From positions 186,001 to 250,000 of the forward strand of contig LLCB01000028.1 in assembly GCA_001414345.1 (NCBI GenBank): a stretch of 64,000 nucleotides of DNA, read 5' to 3'. Both the position numbers and the translations under genes were made by a program. This DNA is from Hymenoscyphus infarciens. Lineage: Eukaryota; Ascomycota; Leotiomycetes; Helotiales; Helotiaceae. The stretch's first letter is position 1. Every line of letters begins with the position of its first letter. Of the stretch, positions 33,788 to 45,738 are shown one piece after another. The notes beneath the pieces are model-generated. The model searched no databases. It was given only the letters and a program-made list of their open reading frames with translations, and was not told the DNA's origin.

Positions 33788-36700
33788 ATGTCACGCGCAA
33801 AGATATGGAAATTGGCAGAAAGCACAGCTTTTCTCGCCTGGCTGGACTTTTGCTTGGAGAATAGCGTGGAACCTGTCAGCGAAATCTTTTGCAAGCCATT
33901 GGAAGAGACCACAGGAACACAATTCACTGTGCATCAGATCACGCTTCGCTTCACAACAGTTGCCAGAAACGAGCGAAGACATAGGATGTCCGGGGTTTTC
34001 GAAAGCATTCTTCGCGAAAAGGGAACCAAATGCTTGAATTACCTCTCGACAGAAGAAAAGGAGTTGATTGGTGAAATGACGACAAGATTTGAAGGAGCGT
34101 ATCCCGAATTTGCCAGAGAACCCACCCCAAGAGCTCCATTGCTGGACCGTGCGGAAGCGCTATCAGATATCCGACAATGGGTTCAAGAGAATTTACAAGA
34201 ATCCAATTCGGAGAAAAACGGCAAAGAGGATACCAAAAAAAGAAAAGAGTATGGAGAAAATCAAACAGAGGAAAGGGTAAGTCAGCCAAAGAGTATGTTT
34301 TTGAAAAGCGCCCGTGATAGCTGATGCCGAACAATGTGTAGAACAAAACGGACAACCACCCAGCAAAGCGAATACACACACAAGAAGCTGCCAGTTTATC
34401 GAACATAAGCACGCTAGGAATCGGAGATCGAAGCAAAAAAAGGACCAAGATATCGTTCGAAGACCAGGATTTCAATCCCTACCAAGGCCAGCCCAATGGT
34501 CAACAAGATGCGCTGAATATGACACCTACCACACCTTCTGCAATTTCGAATGGTTCTCGACCCGTGCAGCCCGCAGTAGTTCCAGCAGAACAACCTTCGA
34601 TGACAGAAACCACAGTGCAACGGAACCAATGGACACCGCTTGAGCGAAAATTGATATCTGAAATCAAACAAAAGGAATTGGAGATTCATGAGATACGCCA
34701 TCAATGGGACGAAGAAACATGGAAAAGCCTCCAGCGAGAGAAAAACCAAATTTCAATTGCTCAAGCACTACGAAGAGAGAACACGCACCTGGAAATAGCA
34801 AGAGACGAGCGTAGGAAGGCAGGGAAAAATCCCCTCGAGGATATTTTGTACCTCAAAAATGAGGAAATCTGGAAGCTGTCCAAGAGAGTGAAAGACATGG
34901 AGAAACTCGCAACCTTCACTCGGTGTGACGAGACCGAGACCCTGATAGCTTGGAACGAGGTCACCTCAGCAATTGATATGCTCTCATCTGAGCTGGAACT
35001 CATCCTACCTGGCCACGATCAACGGAAACCTTTACTCATACCTGATGTGGTAGAGGGTTCTGAGCTAGCTAGGCTCATCCGATGTATACTTGGAAATGAA
35101 ACAGATGCGGCCAAGGAAAAACAGGTGTTGCGTTGTTGGGTTTCGAGGTATGAGCCCGAGGTTGTTCTCAGAAGTCTGATAATCGCTGCTGTGAAGGATT
35201 GGGTGTTCATGTCGCAGTTTCCAACCCTCAACCCCAACCATTCCCCTCTATTAGAGACTTATCGAGAAATTGTTCAGACTTACGGCAAGTTAAAATTCAC
35301 GAGACCGCTATCCCTGAAAGCAGACACTGACTATAGCCCAGATGGCTGGAAGAGTTTGCGAAATCTAGATCTGGCAGCACATCACAAGCTGATAAGCAGT
35401 GAGCATTTCCGGAAAAGCGTAATCTCGAAGAAAGCGGACGAACTTACAGGCCGACTGTCAAGAGCACTGGCGCCTCTATTCATTCCACCTGATGTCGAAC
35501 CAAATGGAGCGGTTGGATGCTGGGGACAAGACAATGACACCACCAAGAACCGACACTGCAAATTTCAAAGCATTTTCGAAGCAGTATTAAATTTCAAAGC
35601 GAGATGTTTGTTGAGCGACAATCGATACAACTTCACAGTCCACGAACCTGGTACACACGCATCTGTCGACAAACAAAATTCGGGTTTCTGGCTACTTGCG
35701 ACCGTTCACATGTACTTGGACGACGAGCCTGGTAGCGGTAATGAAATGATGGATGCCCTCGTAAACTCAAAAGCCCTGTTTTCTGGAACCCTTCCTGGAA
35801 AGGAACCCGACAAGAGCATTCAGCTGTTGATTCAGAAGAGAGATCTTCCCCCGAGAGAATTGAATACGCCCCAAATGAAGAGCCAAGTAATTGATATGGT
35901 CTCAGGACAATCCCAACTCGACCTGGCCTGTCAACCAGCTTGCCCAAAATGCCGAAAAGCTTTCGACAACTTGGCAGATTTGCAAAGCCACAGAGATAAT
36001 CGTGAGTGCCTTTTGCTTTCCTTCGTCGCAGTTGAAGATACTCAACTTAGGTTGCAGGACTGTGTGGCAGATGTGGCCGTTGTCAAAGATTGTTCAGAGA
36101 CTTGAAGGCGCACGCACTGAAAGTGCATGACGAAGTCGTGGAACTTCCCATCAATATAGCGTTCAACGGCTCCATCCCGATGGCAAAACGCAAGCCACAA
36201 AACAATACAGGGCACACCAAAAGCCCAATGATCTCTATAGAATCCGACAAGTCATGCGAATTCAAAGCGCACGGCGACGATACTGACCAATCTAGCAAAA
36301 ACAAGAACAAGCGCGCCAAAGGTAAAACAAACAACAAACCCTCGATGGATTTGATATGTGAACTCTGTAGGATCCAGTTCTTGAAGCTCGGGTATTTGGT
36401 TATACACCAGAAAAATGGTATTCGCCCAAGATGAATATGTGGTGCGCAAATTGACCATGTAAATAGGAAAATGTAGGAAATGCCCACAATGCAATGAGAA
36501 ATTTAAAGGACCACCACAGCTCAGAAAACACATCTCGGAAGACCACGAACAGAGCCCTGGCGAAGAAGGGCCGGGAGCTACAACTTTGACAGCCAGGCCC
36601 ATCAACCCCGATGAAAACAAATTGAACAGCCTAGCTGTGGAAGGTTTGTAGCATTGTTCCTTATCGAGAGGGTGAACACTACGTTGACGATGTGAGTTAG

Positions 36701-37002
36701 AATTCCAGAAAATGACACCATCCACCCAGGAGTCTCCTGATTGGAGTTGTGAAGGCTGTCAACGCCTGTTTTCATCCCTCAAGAATCTCAAAATCCACCA
36801 AACCAGAGGTACAAATTATCCCCTTGCCGAATAGGACTCGTAAATCCTGACATTTGCCTGCATAGGAAATTGCCCCGATTCCGAACAAAGCATCGAAGAA
36901 AGTCTAGCACCGAGGGAGATTATCCTCGAAAAGAAAGCAAATGTTTCTGATGATAACAGACGACGAAGCTCATCGCATAGTTCCAACACGATTCAGGGGT
37001 GA
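33788..37002 (+). CDS. 976-residue protein with modular C2HC/C2H2 zinc fingers
   Basis: Six exons: 33788-34276, 34342-36001, 36058-36417, 36467-36643, 36701-36808 and 36866-37002; 2,931 nt. The N-terminal block (IWKLAESTAFLAWLDFC, VHQITLRF) resembles the small helical domain at the start of many fungal C2H2 proteins. A charged, partly coiled-coil stretch follows (LERKLISEIKQKELEIHEIRH), then a 350-residue helical region I cannot name. The C-terminus has fingers of C-x2-C-x12-H-x5-C form: CPKC..SHRDNRLC, CELC..IHQKNGKC and CEGC..IHQTRGNC, the first two followed at once by a CxxC..HxxxxH finger (CGRCQRLF..HALKVH and CPQCNEKF..HISEDH). Every intron from 2 to 5 is phase 1, and three of the four cut a finger just before its last Cys. 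Probably nuclear. Divergent from the Hsp70-like gene. Confidence 0.8.
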
Positions 37003-37508
37003 CAAGTAGGAACAGAGAGGCATGTCGAGATTCGTCTAGAAGACACAGTCGTGAACGGTGTGTGGACATTGCACCACGTTTGAGGACATTGAGTTGACGC
37101 TGAAATAATAGACGCCATGCCATCCATTGCAAGTTGTCGTCCAAGGAGGATATCGTCGGCTATGAAAGAAAGCTATTGTCTTTCCGACTCTACAACGGGA
37201 GAGGAAGTGGAGAGTTGTTAATTTTGAGATCACGTGGCAGACCACCCACAAATGATGATCCGGTTGGGAAAATCAATCAATGCGGATTTGATGCTGAATG
37301 TCGGTTCGACTGAGTCTAGTGTGTTATGTATTTACCGTACTTTTAATAAGGAGAAATATTGTCTGCGCTGATGTGATCATTGAGGTCTCTTGCGTCTCAA
37401 GTTAACGTGATCTCTGGTTCAGAGTATGTCAACCTGGCACCATCAAAAAGCATGAGGCTGAACTAGTTATTCTTTTTGAATGTATACAGAACTAAGCCAT
37501 TTCATGGT
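37003..37508. other. intergenic upstream of 5S rRNA
   Basis: No supported gene. 5S genes carry their promoter internally, so little is expected upstream. Confidence 0.5.
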
Positions 37509-37627
37509 ACATACGACCACAGACTGAGGAGAACTGGGCATCCCGTCCGCTCTGCCATACATAAGCCTCAGATCGGCAGATTAGTAGTTGGGTGGGTGAC
37601 CACCAGCGAATACCTGCTGTTGTATGT
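37509..37627 (+). rRNA. 5S ribosomal RNA gene
   Basis: 119 nt from ACATACGACC to GTTGTATGT, the two ends forming helix I. The hallmark block TTAGTAGTTGGGTGGGTGACCACCAGCGAA (here split as TTAGTAGTTGGGTGGG and TGACCACCAGCGAA) is intact, as is CATCCCGTCCGCTC. Relative to the usual filamentous-ascomycete 5S, helix II differs: CTGAGG pairs with CCTCAG where GTGTGG/CCACAC is common. Both sides have changed and pairing is kept. Other bases differ near AGACTG and TCGGCAGA. Single dispersed 5S genes of varying type are normal in filamentous ascomycetes. It is probably functional or was until recently. Confidence 0.93.
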
Positions 37628-37640
37628 TTTTTTGTTTTTT
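37628..37640 (+). terminator. RNA polymerase III T-run terminator
   Basis: Two runs of six T separated by one G directly after the 5S rRNA 3' end, a classic Pol III stop. This supports a transcribable copy. Confidence 0.85.
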
Positions 37641-39313
37641 GACCTAGAAGCCCAACATTCCAACATACATCGTACTTGTGTGAAGTTGAGGTGAGATGTA
37701 ATTTTTTCAATTTTAGCAAGCCCGATATTCTTGTGGAGAGTCGAGATAACAGCTGTTCAAGAGGGGATAATAAGCTCATCTATATAGTCATCAATTCTCT
37801 TATTTTTAAAACTTTATAGTACACATTACGGCGTTGGTCAGCAGCAGCTCTCGGTCAGCTGCAGCTCTCTCTACCCTTTACAAAGTCTCAGCATCCTACT
37901 CAACGTCTCACTACTATCTCTTATACTAAACTTATAAACCTCCTCTCTCTCTTAAAACTCTCACCTCCTTCTCCGCCCCGAAATCACGTTTCTTCACTTT
38001 CGCCTCCTCGATAATATTAACCCCACTCCCACAGCCCCAACAACTAGTCTTCTCCTAATAGAACCCTCTCTTATACTCTCAAAGTAAATATAGTACTCTT
38101 TCTTCACTTTGTCTCTCTATTCTTACCTATATTCCTCAGCTGTAAAGCCTATATTTTAGGCCGTAATCTAGATAGAACCTTTGATCTACTTGTCGACTAC
38201 CTCGTTGTCGAGTTTTCTTAAGTATTATTTAAGCGAATTTTTAAGATAGTAAGAGAGTGAGATAGTGTTTACATATATACAGATTAGTTTCCGAGTCGAG
38301 GAGTTAGTTATATATTAAGAGTAGCAGGAGGATATAGAAGTAATAGTTTATGAGACGGAGGAGAGGGAGGGAAATGAGAGGTAGGTGGAGATTTGGAGGT
38401 GGACTTCTAGGGGGGGGGGGGTAGTTTTTGATTTTGGTTGTATTTTTGGGAGAGGGTGGCTTTGATTTTAGGCTATAGATAGGACCTGAGGGTTGTAGAG
38501 GGCGGGGTGGAAATGCGGGGTCGCTTAACTAGGGCCGTGGATGTGGAGATTTTCTACTACGATCTTCAATCGGGAATTCGGTTTCTTGTAATAAGAAGAG
38601 TAATAAGAAAGGCGAATGTTCAAATAATAATAGCCGCGCTTCTTACTATATCGACTAAACTTAGATCTAAAACATGCAAAATAGAAATCTTGGCATAGGG
38701 GAAGATAGAAAGAGAGTTGCTTATCGTCTATTCGGGAAGCTTATATTTACTCGAGTGGATATTGAAGTAGAGGGAGAGAATTCGGTTTTGCCAACGAGGC
38801 CACGAATATATTTGGGGAATGTTCTATCTGTACGACATACATTTTCTTTGAAGCAGAATGCCCCAAAGTTTATTTGTTGATGTTGATTACGATGAGATTG
38901 TCGTTATCTTTCATAGAGAAATCTTGATAAGGGAGCGAGATTAGCCGGATATCGGCAACCTAGTACCACGTTACCTTCTGTTTCGGGAATTTAGTTATCT
39001 CATACACCAGAATCATCCCATTCTCACTAGGTATCGCATTCTTTTGCTAGTAACGAAAAGCTTACGTCCCAAAAGTGGGCGAGTTGGTAAATTCTAATTG
39101 CTGTGCGATAGGCTTCGCTGAGCTACTAGACTTTAAAGCGGGGGATTGTACAAAGTACGTGTCTTTACAACCACTAGAACTAACACTATTTTTGGGAACT
39201 ATGATAAGTATATAGTTCCCACTACTCGAAAGTACTTTCCAAAACCATTTGACGACTAGGAATTCGAGCCCTGACACAAGCACACAATCCCGGCAAACAG
39301 GAAGCAAAGGGTC
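37641..39313. other. gene-poor, CT- then GA-rich region
   Basis: 37800-38130 is pyrimidine-rich, with a 17 bp near-direct repeat GGTCAGC(A/T)GCAGCTCTC at about 37834 and 37852. 38270-38420 is purine-rich and ends in a run of about 11 G. Short open frames up to 38880 have no motif. The last 250 bp are upstream sequence of the OPT gene. Confidence 0.5.
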
Positions 39314-42300
39314 ATGGCATGGGGATCGAGATCCAAATGGGTCACACGAAAGGAAGAACCAACTTTAACGGTTGGAACAGATCCCATTGTGACCCCAACT
39401 TCAGCCCCCGATGTCTCCGAAAATGAAAAGAGTCCTCCGTACGAACAAAATACCGACCTCACGGTAGCTGCCGCTATCCCCAAAATTGCTAAATCTCACA
39501 AGTGGGATCCAAATCTAACACGGAGCGAAATTGACATTCTTCATAACGCAGAAGCTGGTGATTCCAATGCCATTGAGAAAACGAAAGTGGTCTTTGCCGA
39601 GGAGTCGCCGTATGAGGAAATTCGCGCTGCGGTCCGGATTACCGATAGTGGCGGCGTCGCAAATACTGTCCGAGCATGGGTTTTGGGTATGATTTTTGTG
39701 ACGGTCGGTAGTGGGTTGAATATGTTTTTGAGCATGAGGTTTGTTCTTGATTCTCCATGCGGGCTAGTTGCTGATGTGACTTTTTAGGAGTCCTGCTATC
39801 TCGTTCCCCGCTGTTGTGATACAACTGTAAGATCTCTCACTTCTCTAAACGGGATGCGGCTGACAATGCGTAGGATTGTCTATCCCATGGGATGCTTTTG
39901 GGCAAAAGTCGTACCTACTAGAGTTTTCAATACTTTTGGTGTCCGGTGGACTCTCAACACCGGACCCTTTACTATCAAGGAGCACACAGTAATCACAGTA
40001 AGCATAGCTTTCCAAAAATTGGTCTTTTGGAAATCGCTCACTCAACTTGCTAGATTATGGCAAAGTAAGGACTAGTTGAGAGGTGGAATTCCGAAGTTGT
40101 AGCCGTCTCGCTAACCAAGACCTAGTGTTTCTATAAGCTATGCTTACGCAACTGATGCGCTGCTAGCCATCAAAGGGAAACCATATTATAATCTGGATAT
40201 GGGCTGGGGATTCCAACTCCTTTTCACTATCAGTAGTCAAATAATTGGGATTGCGTTGTCCGGAATATTTCGCCGGTTCCTCATCTGGTGGGTGACTTTG
40301 AGCTTATGAGTTTCGCGTTGCTTGGCTAATATACACAGGCCCTCTGCTATGATCTGGCCTGGTCAACTTTCGTATACGTCCTTGTTTTTTGCGCTCCATG
40401 ATAAGTCGAAGTCGGACGCAACAAGATCAAACGGATGGAATGTTTCGAGATATCGTTGGTTTCTGTATATTACTATGGCATCTTTTGCCTGGTACTGGTA
40501 AGCCACACGAATCCCATGCGCAAGAAAATGTTACTTATTTCAAAATAGGATACCCGGTGTACTGTTCAACGGGCTGTCTGTCTTTGCCTTTGTATCCTGT
40601 AAGTTTGTGATACGAATCAAGGAGATGGTTCTGACCTATCTAGGGATTAAACCTAATAATGTTGTTCTTAATCAACTGTTTGGCGGCTTCACTGGCTTAT
40701 CACTTCTCCCGATCACGTTTGACTGGACGTGAGTCTCCACCGAACTTCCCAAAATCCATATCTCTAACTTTTGGGGTCAGATACGTCAGCGCCTATCTCT
40801 TGAATCCTCTTCTAGCACCAGCTCACGCACACCTCAACACCCTCATCGGGTTGATAGTTTTCGTGATTATTACATCAATTGGAATCTCATACACGGGTTC
40901 ACTGTAAGTTATTGCACCACTCTTTTTTTCCTTCCTCCAATTTCAAAGCTTACTAGGGGCGTTTTAGTTACGCCGACTACCTCCCCATCAACACTTCCTC
41001 ATTATTCGACAACACTCAAGGTTTCTACAACGTCTCCAAAATCCTCACACCGGAACACACCCTTGATTTGGGAAAATACAAGAAATACTCGCCAATCTTT
41101 CTCGCACCCACATTCGCGCTGAATTACGGACTTTCATTTGCGGCCCTGACTGCCGCCATTGTACACACGATTCTTTTCAATGGAAAGGAAATCTGGTATC
41201 GTTTTAGAGCAGCTAGAGACCAAGAACCCGATATCCATATGCAAGCCATGAAGCAATACCGGGAATGCCCGGATTGGTGGTATGGTGTGCTATTGATAAT
41301 TTCTGTGGCTCTTGGGTTAGCGACTGTTTTGGGTTACGATTCGCAAATTCCTTGTGAGATGGGTTTAGACCCAATTTGAAAGATAACACTAACAAGTTCA
41401 ATAGGGTGGGCATTCTTCATTTCGGTTTTTCTTGCGGGGATATTTGTGGTAAGTCTATGTGAAGGGAAAACGCACTGTTGATACTGACTTTATTTCAGAT
41501 ACCGCTTGGCATGATTATGGCTACTACTAATATTCAACTTTGTATGCTCCCAATCTTCTTCAAACTTTGCATTTGCTAATATTCGAATCAGCCCTCAACG
41601 TTATCTCACCCTTTCTTGCGGGATTTATCATTCCCGGAAGGCCCATTGGGGTCATGATTTTCAAGGTAAGTGAGCTTCTCGGGGACTATCGCTAGTCTAG
41701 TCGTTTCAGGAGTCAGGCTTCCGTACTCCCGTAACATACTCCAAAGCTCTTGGATCTTTCTCAAAGAAGCAAACTGACTCCGAGATCCTCATGTAGGTTT
41801 TCAGTACGATCACTCTTGGTCAAGCGTAAGTACCTGCAGCCATCAACAAATTCTTATATATATAAAAAATGCTAACATAACTTCAGGCAAACATACAGCG
41901 GAGATCTTAAAGTAAGGATAACTTCCAACTTCCAAGATCCGACTGACGAAAACTAGGTGGCACATTACATGAAAATACCGCCCCGAACAGTTTTCTCATG
42001 CCAAGTGGTAGCCAGTATATGGGCTTGCTTTGTTCAAGTCGCAGTGATGAACTGGGCACTGGGAAGCATCGATGGAATCTGTACCACGTAAGTCTTCACT
42101 CCAGTCACACTTACTTTACTCACCCCACTCCACCAGAACACAATCAGCACACTACACCTGTCCGAACGGCAAGACATTCTTCTCCTCCAGTATAACCTGG
42201 GGTCTCATTGGACCAAACCGGATGTTCGGTCCAGGATCAATGTACTCCGCAATCCAATACTATTGGCTTCTCGGCGCCTTACTGCCCGTTTTATTCTACG

Positions 42301-42779
42301 GACTTATACGTGTATTCCCCCGTTCTCCAGCACGCTTACTTAATGCCCCAGTCATGCTTGGAGCTATGGCGTGGCTTCCGCCGTAAGTTTCAATCCCTCC
42401 TTTCTGCGAAATTTCATATTGACCCTCTCAAGTGCGACACCGCTCAGCTTCTCTACCTGGGCTGCCGTTGGCCTAACATTCAACTATTGGATCCGTCGTA
42501 AATGGCCCGGTTGGTGGCATTACTACAATTATATTACCGCAGCGGGACTTGACACCGGCCTTGTTCTTTCCACGATAGTGATATTTTTTGCGATTACGTT
42601 GCCGGATGTTACGATTCCGCAGTGGTGGGGGAATGTGGGGGTTTATGAGACGACGGTATGTTTTTCGTGATGTTTTCAAGAGAGGGTTGGAGAGCTAATG
42701 TGAGGTTTAGGATTATCTTTATACGGCGATTAGGAAGACGGTAGCCGACGGCGAGACTTTTGGGCCAACTTCTTGGTAG
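39314..42779 (+). CDS. OPT-family oligopeptide transporter
   Basis: Nineteen exons by hand, 2,448 nt, 815 residues, phases consistent at every junction. OPT (PF03169) blocks in order: SPAISFPAVVIQLIVYPMG, then EHTVIT-IMAN-VSISYAYATD, MGWGFQLLFTISSQIIGIALSG, FGGFTGLSLLPITFDWT, PINTSSLFDN, FAPTFALNYG-like (LAPTFALNYGLSFAAL), LNVISPFLAGFIIPGRPIGVMIFK, CTTQSAHYTCPNG, WGLIGPNRMFGPGSMY, and NYWIRRKWPGWWHYYNYITAAGLDTG. About 14 membrane segments are expected in the plasma membrane; the family imports small peptides, glutathione or siderophore-like substrates with protons. The N-terminal 110 residues are hydrophilic and cytosolic. Exon 4 is only 11 nt (40054-40064) and supplies IMAN. There are no broken frames. 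Confidence 0.9.
40054..40064 (+). other. 11 nt micro-exon of the OPT gene
   Basis: ATTATGGCAAA, preceded by TTGCTAG and followed by GTAAGG. Without it the phase-0 end at 39997 cannot join the exon at 40126. With it the protein reads VIT-IMAN-VSISY, the expected OPT motif. Confidence 0.8.
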
Positions 42780-44150
42780 TTAAAGGGGTTACGCTTAGAC
42801 ACTTGTTGACAAATTTACCGCGTGAAGTGGTATGAAGCGACACTTCAGTCATAGATACGTAGGGGGATTATTTTGCTCTCGTGTGTAAGAAAAATTAAAC
42901 ATTCGTAGATCATCTCAAGCCTAAGAAGCCATTCATCATTGAACTTTTCCGAACGTCCCTTATAAACTCAAGGGAGGATGAGGGAGCATCAGGTGGTTTT
43001 TTTGGGGGGGGTTTCTGAAGGAGTTGTGATGTGAATAGTTTATAATTCCGAGTTTTCATCGAGCGTTTAACAGTATTCCGCGCTCTACTCTTGATATGCC
43101 AACTCTCCCGTCATTTCCAAGGTGCCATGCCGTCGAAGTCGCTCCTTCTCTAATTCCAAAGAATGACAACGAAGCAAGTCTTGCCGGGCGTGCAGTAACA
43201 GAGGGAGGAAGGAACGACCACGAGTAAGAAGGTACCCCAACGCATTTTCTGTCCAGGACTTTTCAGGTTCCCCCTCTTGGTCGCTCTTTCCCTTCTTGCC
43301 AGACACAACACCAACGAAGCAATTCTTGCCGCAAGCGAGCGCGCCACATCTCTCGCGCGAGGAAGGAACGAACAAGACCAAGGATGGGCCCAGCTCAACC
43401 TCAACTCTTCAAAACCATCGTCTTCCTCTTCTCTTCCTTTCTTCCTCTTCAATATCACAAGTTTCTTCTCCATCAGTAACATAACCCATCTCCATTACCC
43501 TAAACCTGAGCAAGGCGCTCACTATCACTCATCTCGCTGACGGTTAAAGCATTGATAAGACTCTTCTATCAACGAATACTATACGTTGAGAATTAATAGC
43601 CTCTTCCTTATTAGCATATTCTTCTCACTACGGCACTATAGCGAATGGTTGTAGGTTTAGTTTCAAGGGGTATGGAGTTAGGTGAGTTAGGTAGGAGACT
43701 CTTTTGATGACTGGTTTTCTTCTTGTGGGCTTTTTTGTTTGCTGGCTACGTACCAACAGGATTCCGCCAATCACACCAACTTCTCAGAGCTGCGAACTAC
43801 AGATGCGAACTACAGATGTAGTTTTGAAGGGAGTTATTCTGCACGGGTGAGTTCATATCGAGGGAGGGCGTTGTTGAGGGAGGTAGCTGATTTTTGAGCA
43901 AGCAGTCTCGAGTCCCGTCAGTCTCCAGTACACAAAGCTCAACGTAGGTTATCCGACACACCCGGTAACGGCACCGGCACCGGCACCGAAATACCATACC
44001 CGATCTCGGTCCGTTATGGCCCGAGATGCCGATGTCACTCCACCTGGCTTATCTTAGCGCCAAAGCTTGCGATAAAGGCTTCCATGGGTCAGTCCCCAGC
44101 TTTCACTTCACCCCCAAACATCACATCGCACAGAGTATGTAGGTACCACC
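42780..44150. other. intergenic with degenerate direct repeats
   Basis: No supported gene. AACGAAGCA(A/T)TCTTGCCG-type sequence followed by GAGGAAGGAACGA occurs at about 43166-43222 and again at about 43312-43370, a loose direct repeat about 145 bp apart. A short CGGCAC triplet-type repeat lies near 43970. The last 100 bp are the ATG29 leader. Confidence 0.5.
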
Positions 44151-45738
44151 ATGGCTGGCCCAGAACCATCCTATACCGTCTTCATCCGTCTCCCTTTCCC
44201 CAGGGGCGACTTTGTTGATCCACCACCTGTAAGAAAACGATTCTGCCCCTCCTGTAGCAAGCTGAGCTGACTTTCCCAGGTTGAATGGGGAGCTGCCAAA
44301 GACAAGGCCTTGTGGAAGATCCTCTCCAAAGCTTCCAAGAACAGCGATATTGACTGTAAGGATGTCTACTCTTACAAGGAGAATATGCAAGCTAATTAAA
44401 TACCAGGGGGCGAATTGTTAGCATTCCCTCCCTTGGATTTGGCATAAACTAATCCCGTCAAGGGCAGCCAAATTCGAAGTAACTCTCGCCTTTCTCTTAC
44501 AACAGGCAGCCTGGCTCTACGAACGACAACTCCAGCAAGTTCGGGCGCAGATGAGAAAGGTTGGGACAACAAAAGGGACCACATCTACAGCTCCATCGCC
44601 AGTTCCTGGCAGTATATCGGAAAATGCAGGAGGTGAAATGATGAGGACGACGGGTTCCGGAGGCGGAGGTGAGCAAACACTTCCTCATATCAGCATACAC
44701 AAGCTCACGATGTGTAGGTCCACGGGTATCATCTGCGCTATCAGGAAGGAGAGATTCGCCATCATTGGCAAATGATGGAGTTCCGAGTACTCCAATACGT
44801 GCAATTGGTAAATTCATTCTCCTCTCAAATACAGCAAAGCAAGGCTGTACTGATTTGCTTAGCTCCGCCATTTTCCCGGAATTCTTCATCGAATAACACA
44901 AATAACCCGACGGTTGCTTCTCGAAATCTTCCTCCCTCCTCACCACGACCAACACATGCAAAGCTCAATCGCCGTTCCCTTTCTCCGAACCCTAAATCCC
45001 GACCACAGTCATTGGCAATCGAGCCAACAACCCGCTCTCCTCCTCCCGATATTCTTTCTTCTTCTCCCTCTGAATCGTCATCCGATTCCGAACCACCAGC
45101 TCAAAGCCGACTTCTACGACGTCCTGCACGCTTCAAGTCCAAGCATGGAGAATCAGAAGATGGGGATGGCTCGGACGACGAACCAGCGTTTATGCCATTT
45201 GCAGAACCCACACATCACGACCCAAGCGCGACATTAAGGGGTGATCCTCGAAATATAAGTCGCCGGAATTTGCCTACACATAAGAAGCCCGTTGAAGCGA
45301 CACAACAATCTCAGACTTCGGATTCGTCTGCGAGTTCAGCTGCTGCACCACTGAGAGCACGTCCGGAGCCTACCCCGAGAGAAAGTTCTCAGAGACATAG
45401 GATGACTGGTCCACTGTCACCACGAAGGACTGCTGAGCTGGCTGGCAGAAGTCCGATTTCAAAAGGAAAGGGGCGAGAAGGTAGTGATGGTACGCCGAGT
45501 ATGGGAAGTAGCTTTAGTGATTTGGATGGTATGTTTTCACTTTCCGGTTTCTCACCTACTCCTTTTTACTCCACTTTCTATTTACCCCCTATCATACATG
45601 CTTATATGCCTTTTTCCAGATGCCTCTGTGACTCAAAGTGCTCTAGAGGAAGCACTGGCCAGCAACATGCAAGCAGGTGGTGGCATGGCTTCTCGGATGT
45701 CGAGCATAAGCCAGGCGCTGAGAAGTAAATACCTTTAA
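44151..45738 (+). CDS. atg29: autophagy-related protein 29
   Basis: Seven exons: 44151-44228, 44280-44355, 44407-44416 (10 nt), 44463-44668, 44718-44807, 44863-45528 and 45620-45738; 1,245 nt, 414 residues. The N-terminus is diagnostic of Atg29: YTVFIRLPFPRGDFVDPPP, VEWGAAKDKALWKILSKASK, DIDW-GEL-AAKFEVTLAFLLQQAAWLYERQL and QVRAQMRK. The middle is a long Ser/Pro-rich disordered region. The conserved C-terminal helix is FSDLDDASVTQSALEEAL...SISQALRSKYL. Atg29 works with Atg17 and Atg31 as scaffold of the Atg1 complex at the phagophore assembly site. The start has a perfect context (CCACCATGGC). A 10 nt exon is needed to carry the frame from SDIDW into AAKFEV. Confidence 0.93.

Noticed and set aside
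43085..43540. Antiparallel frames of 87-110 codons
   Set aside because: Low-complexity or Arg/Glu-rich shadows around degenerate direct repeats; no motif.
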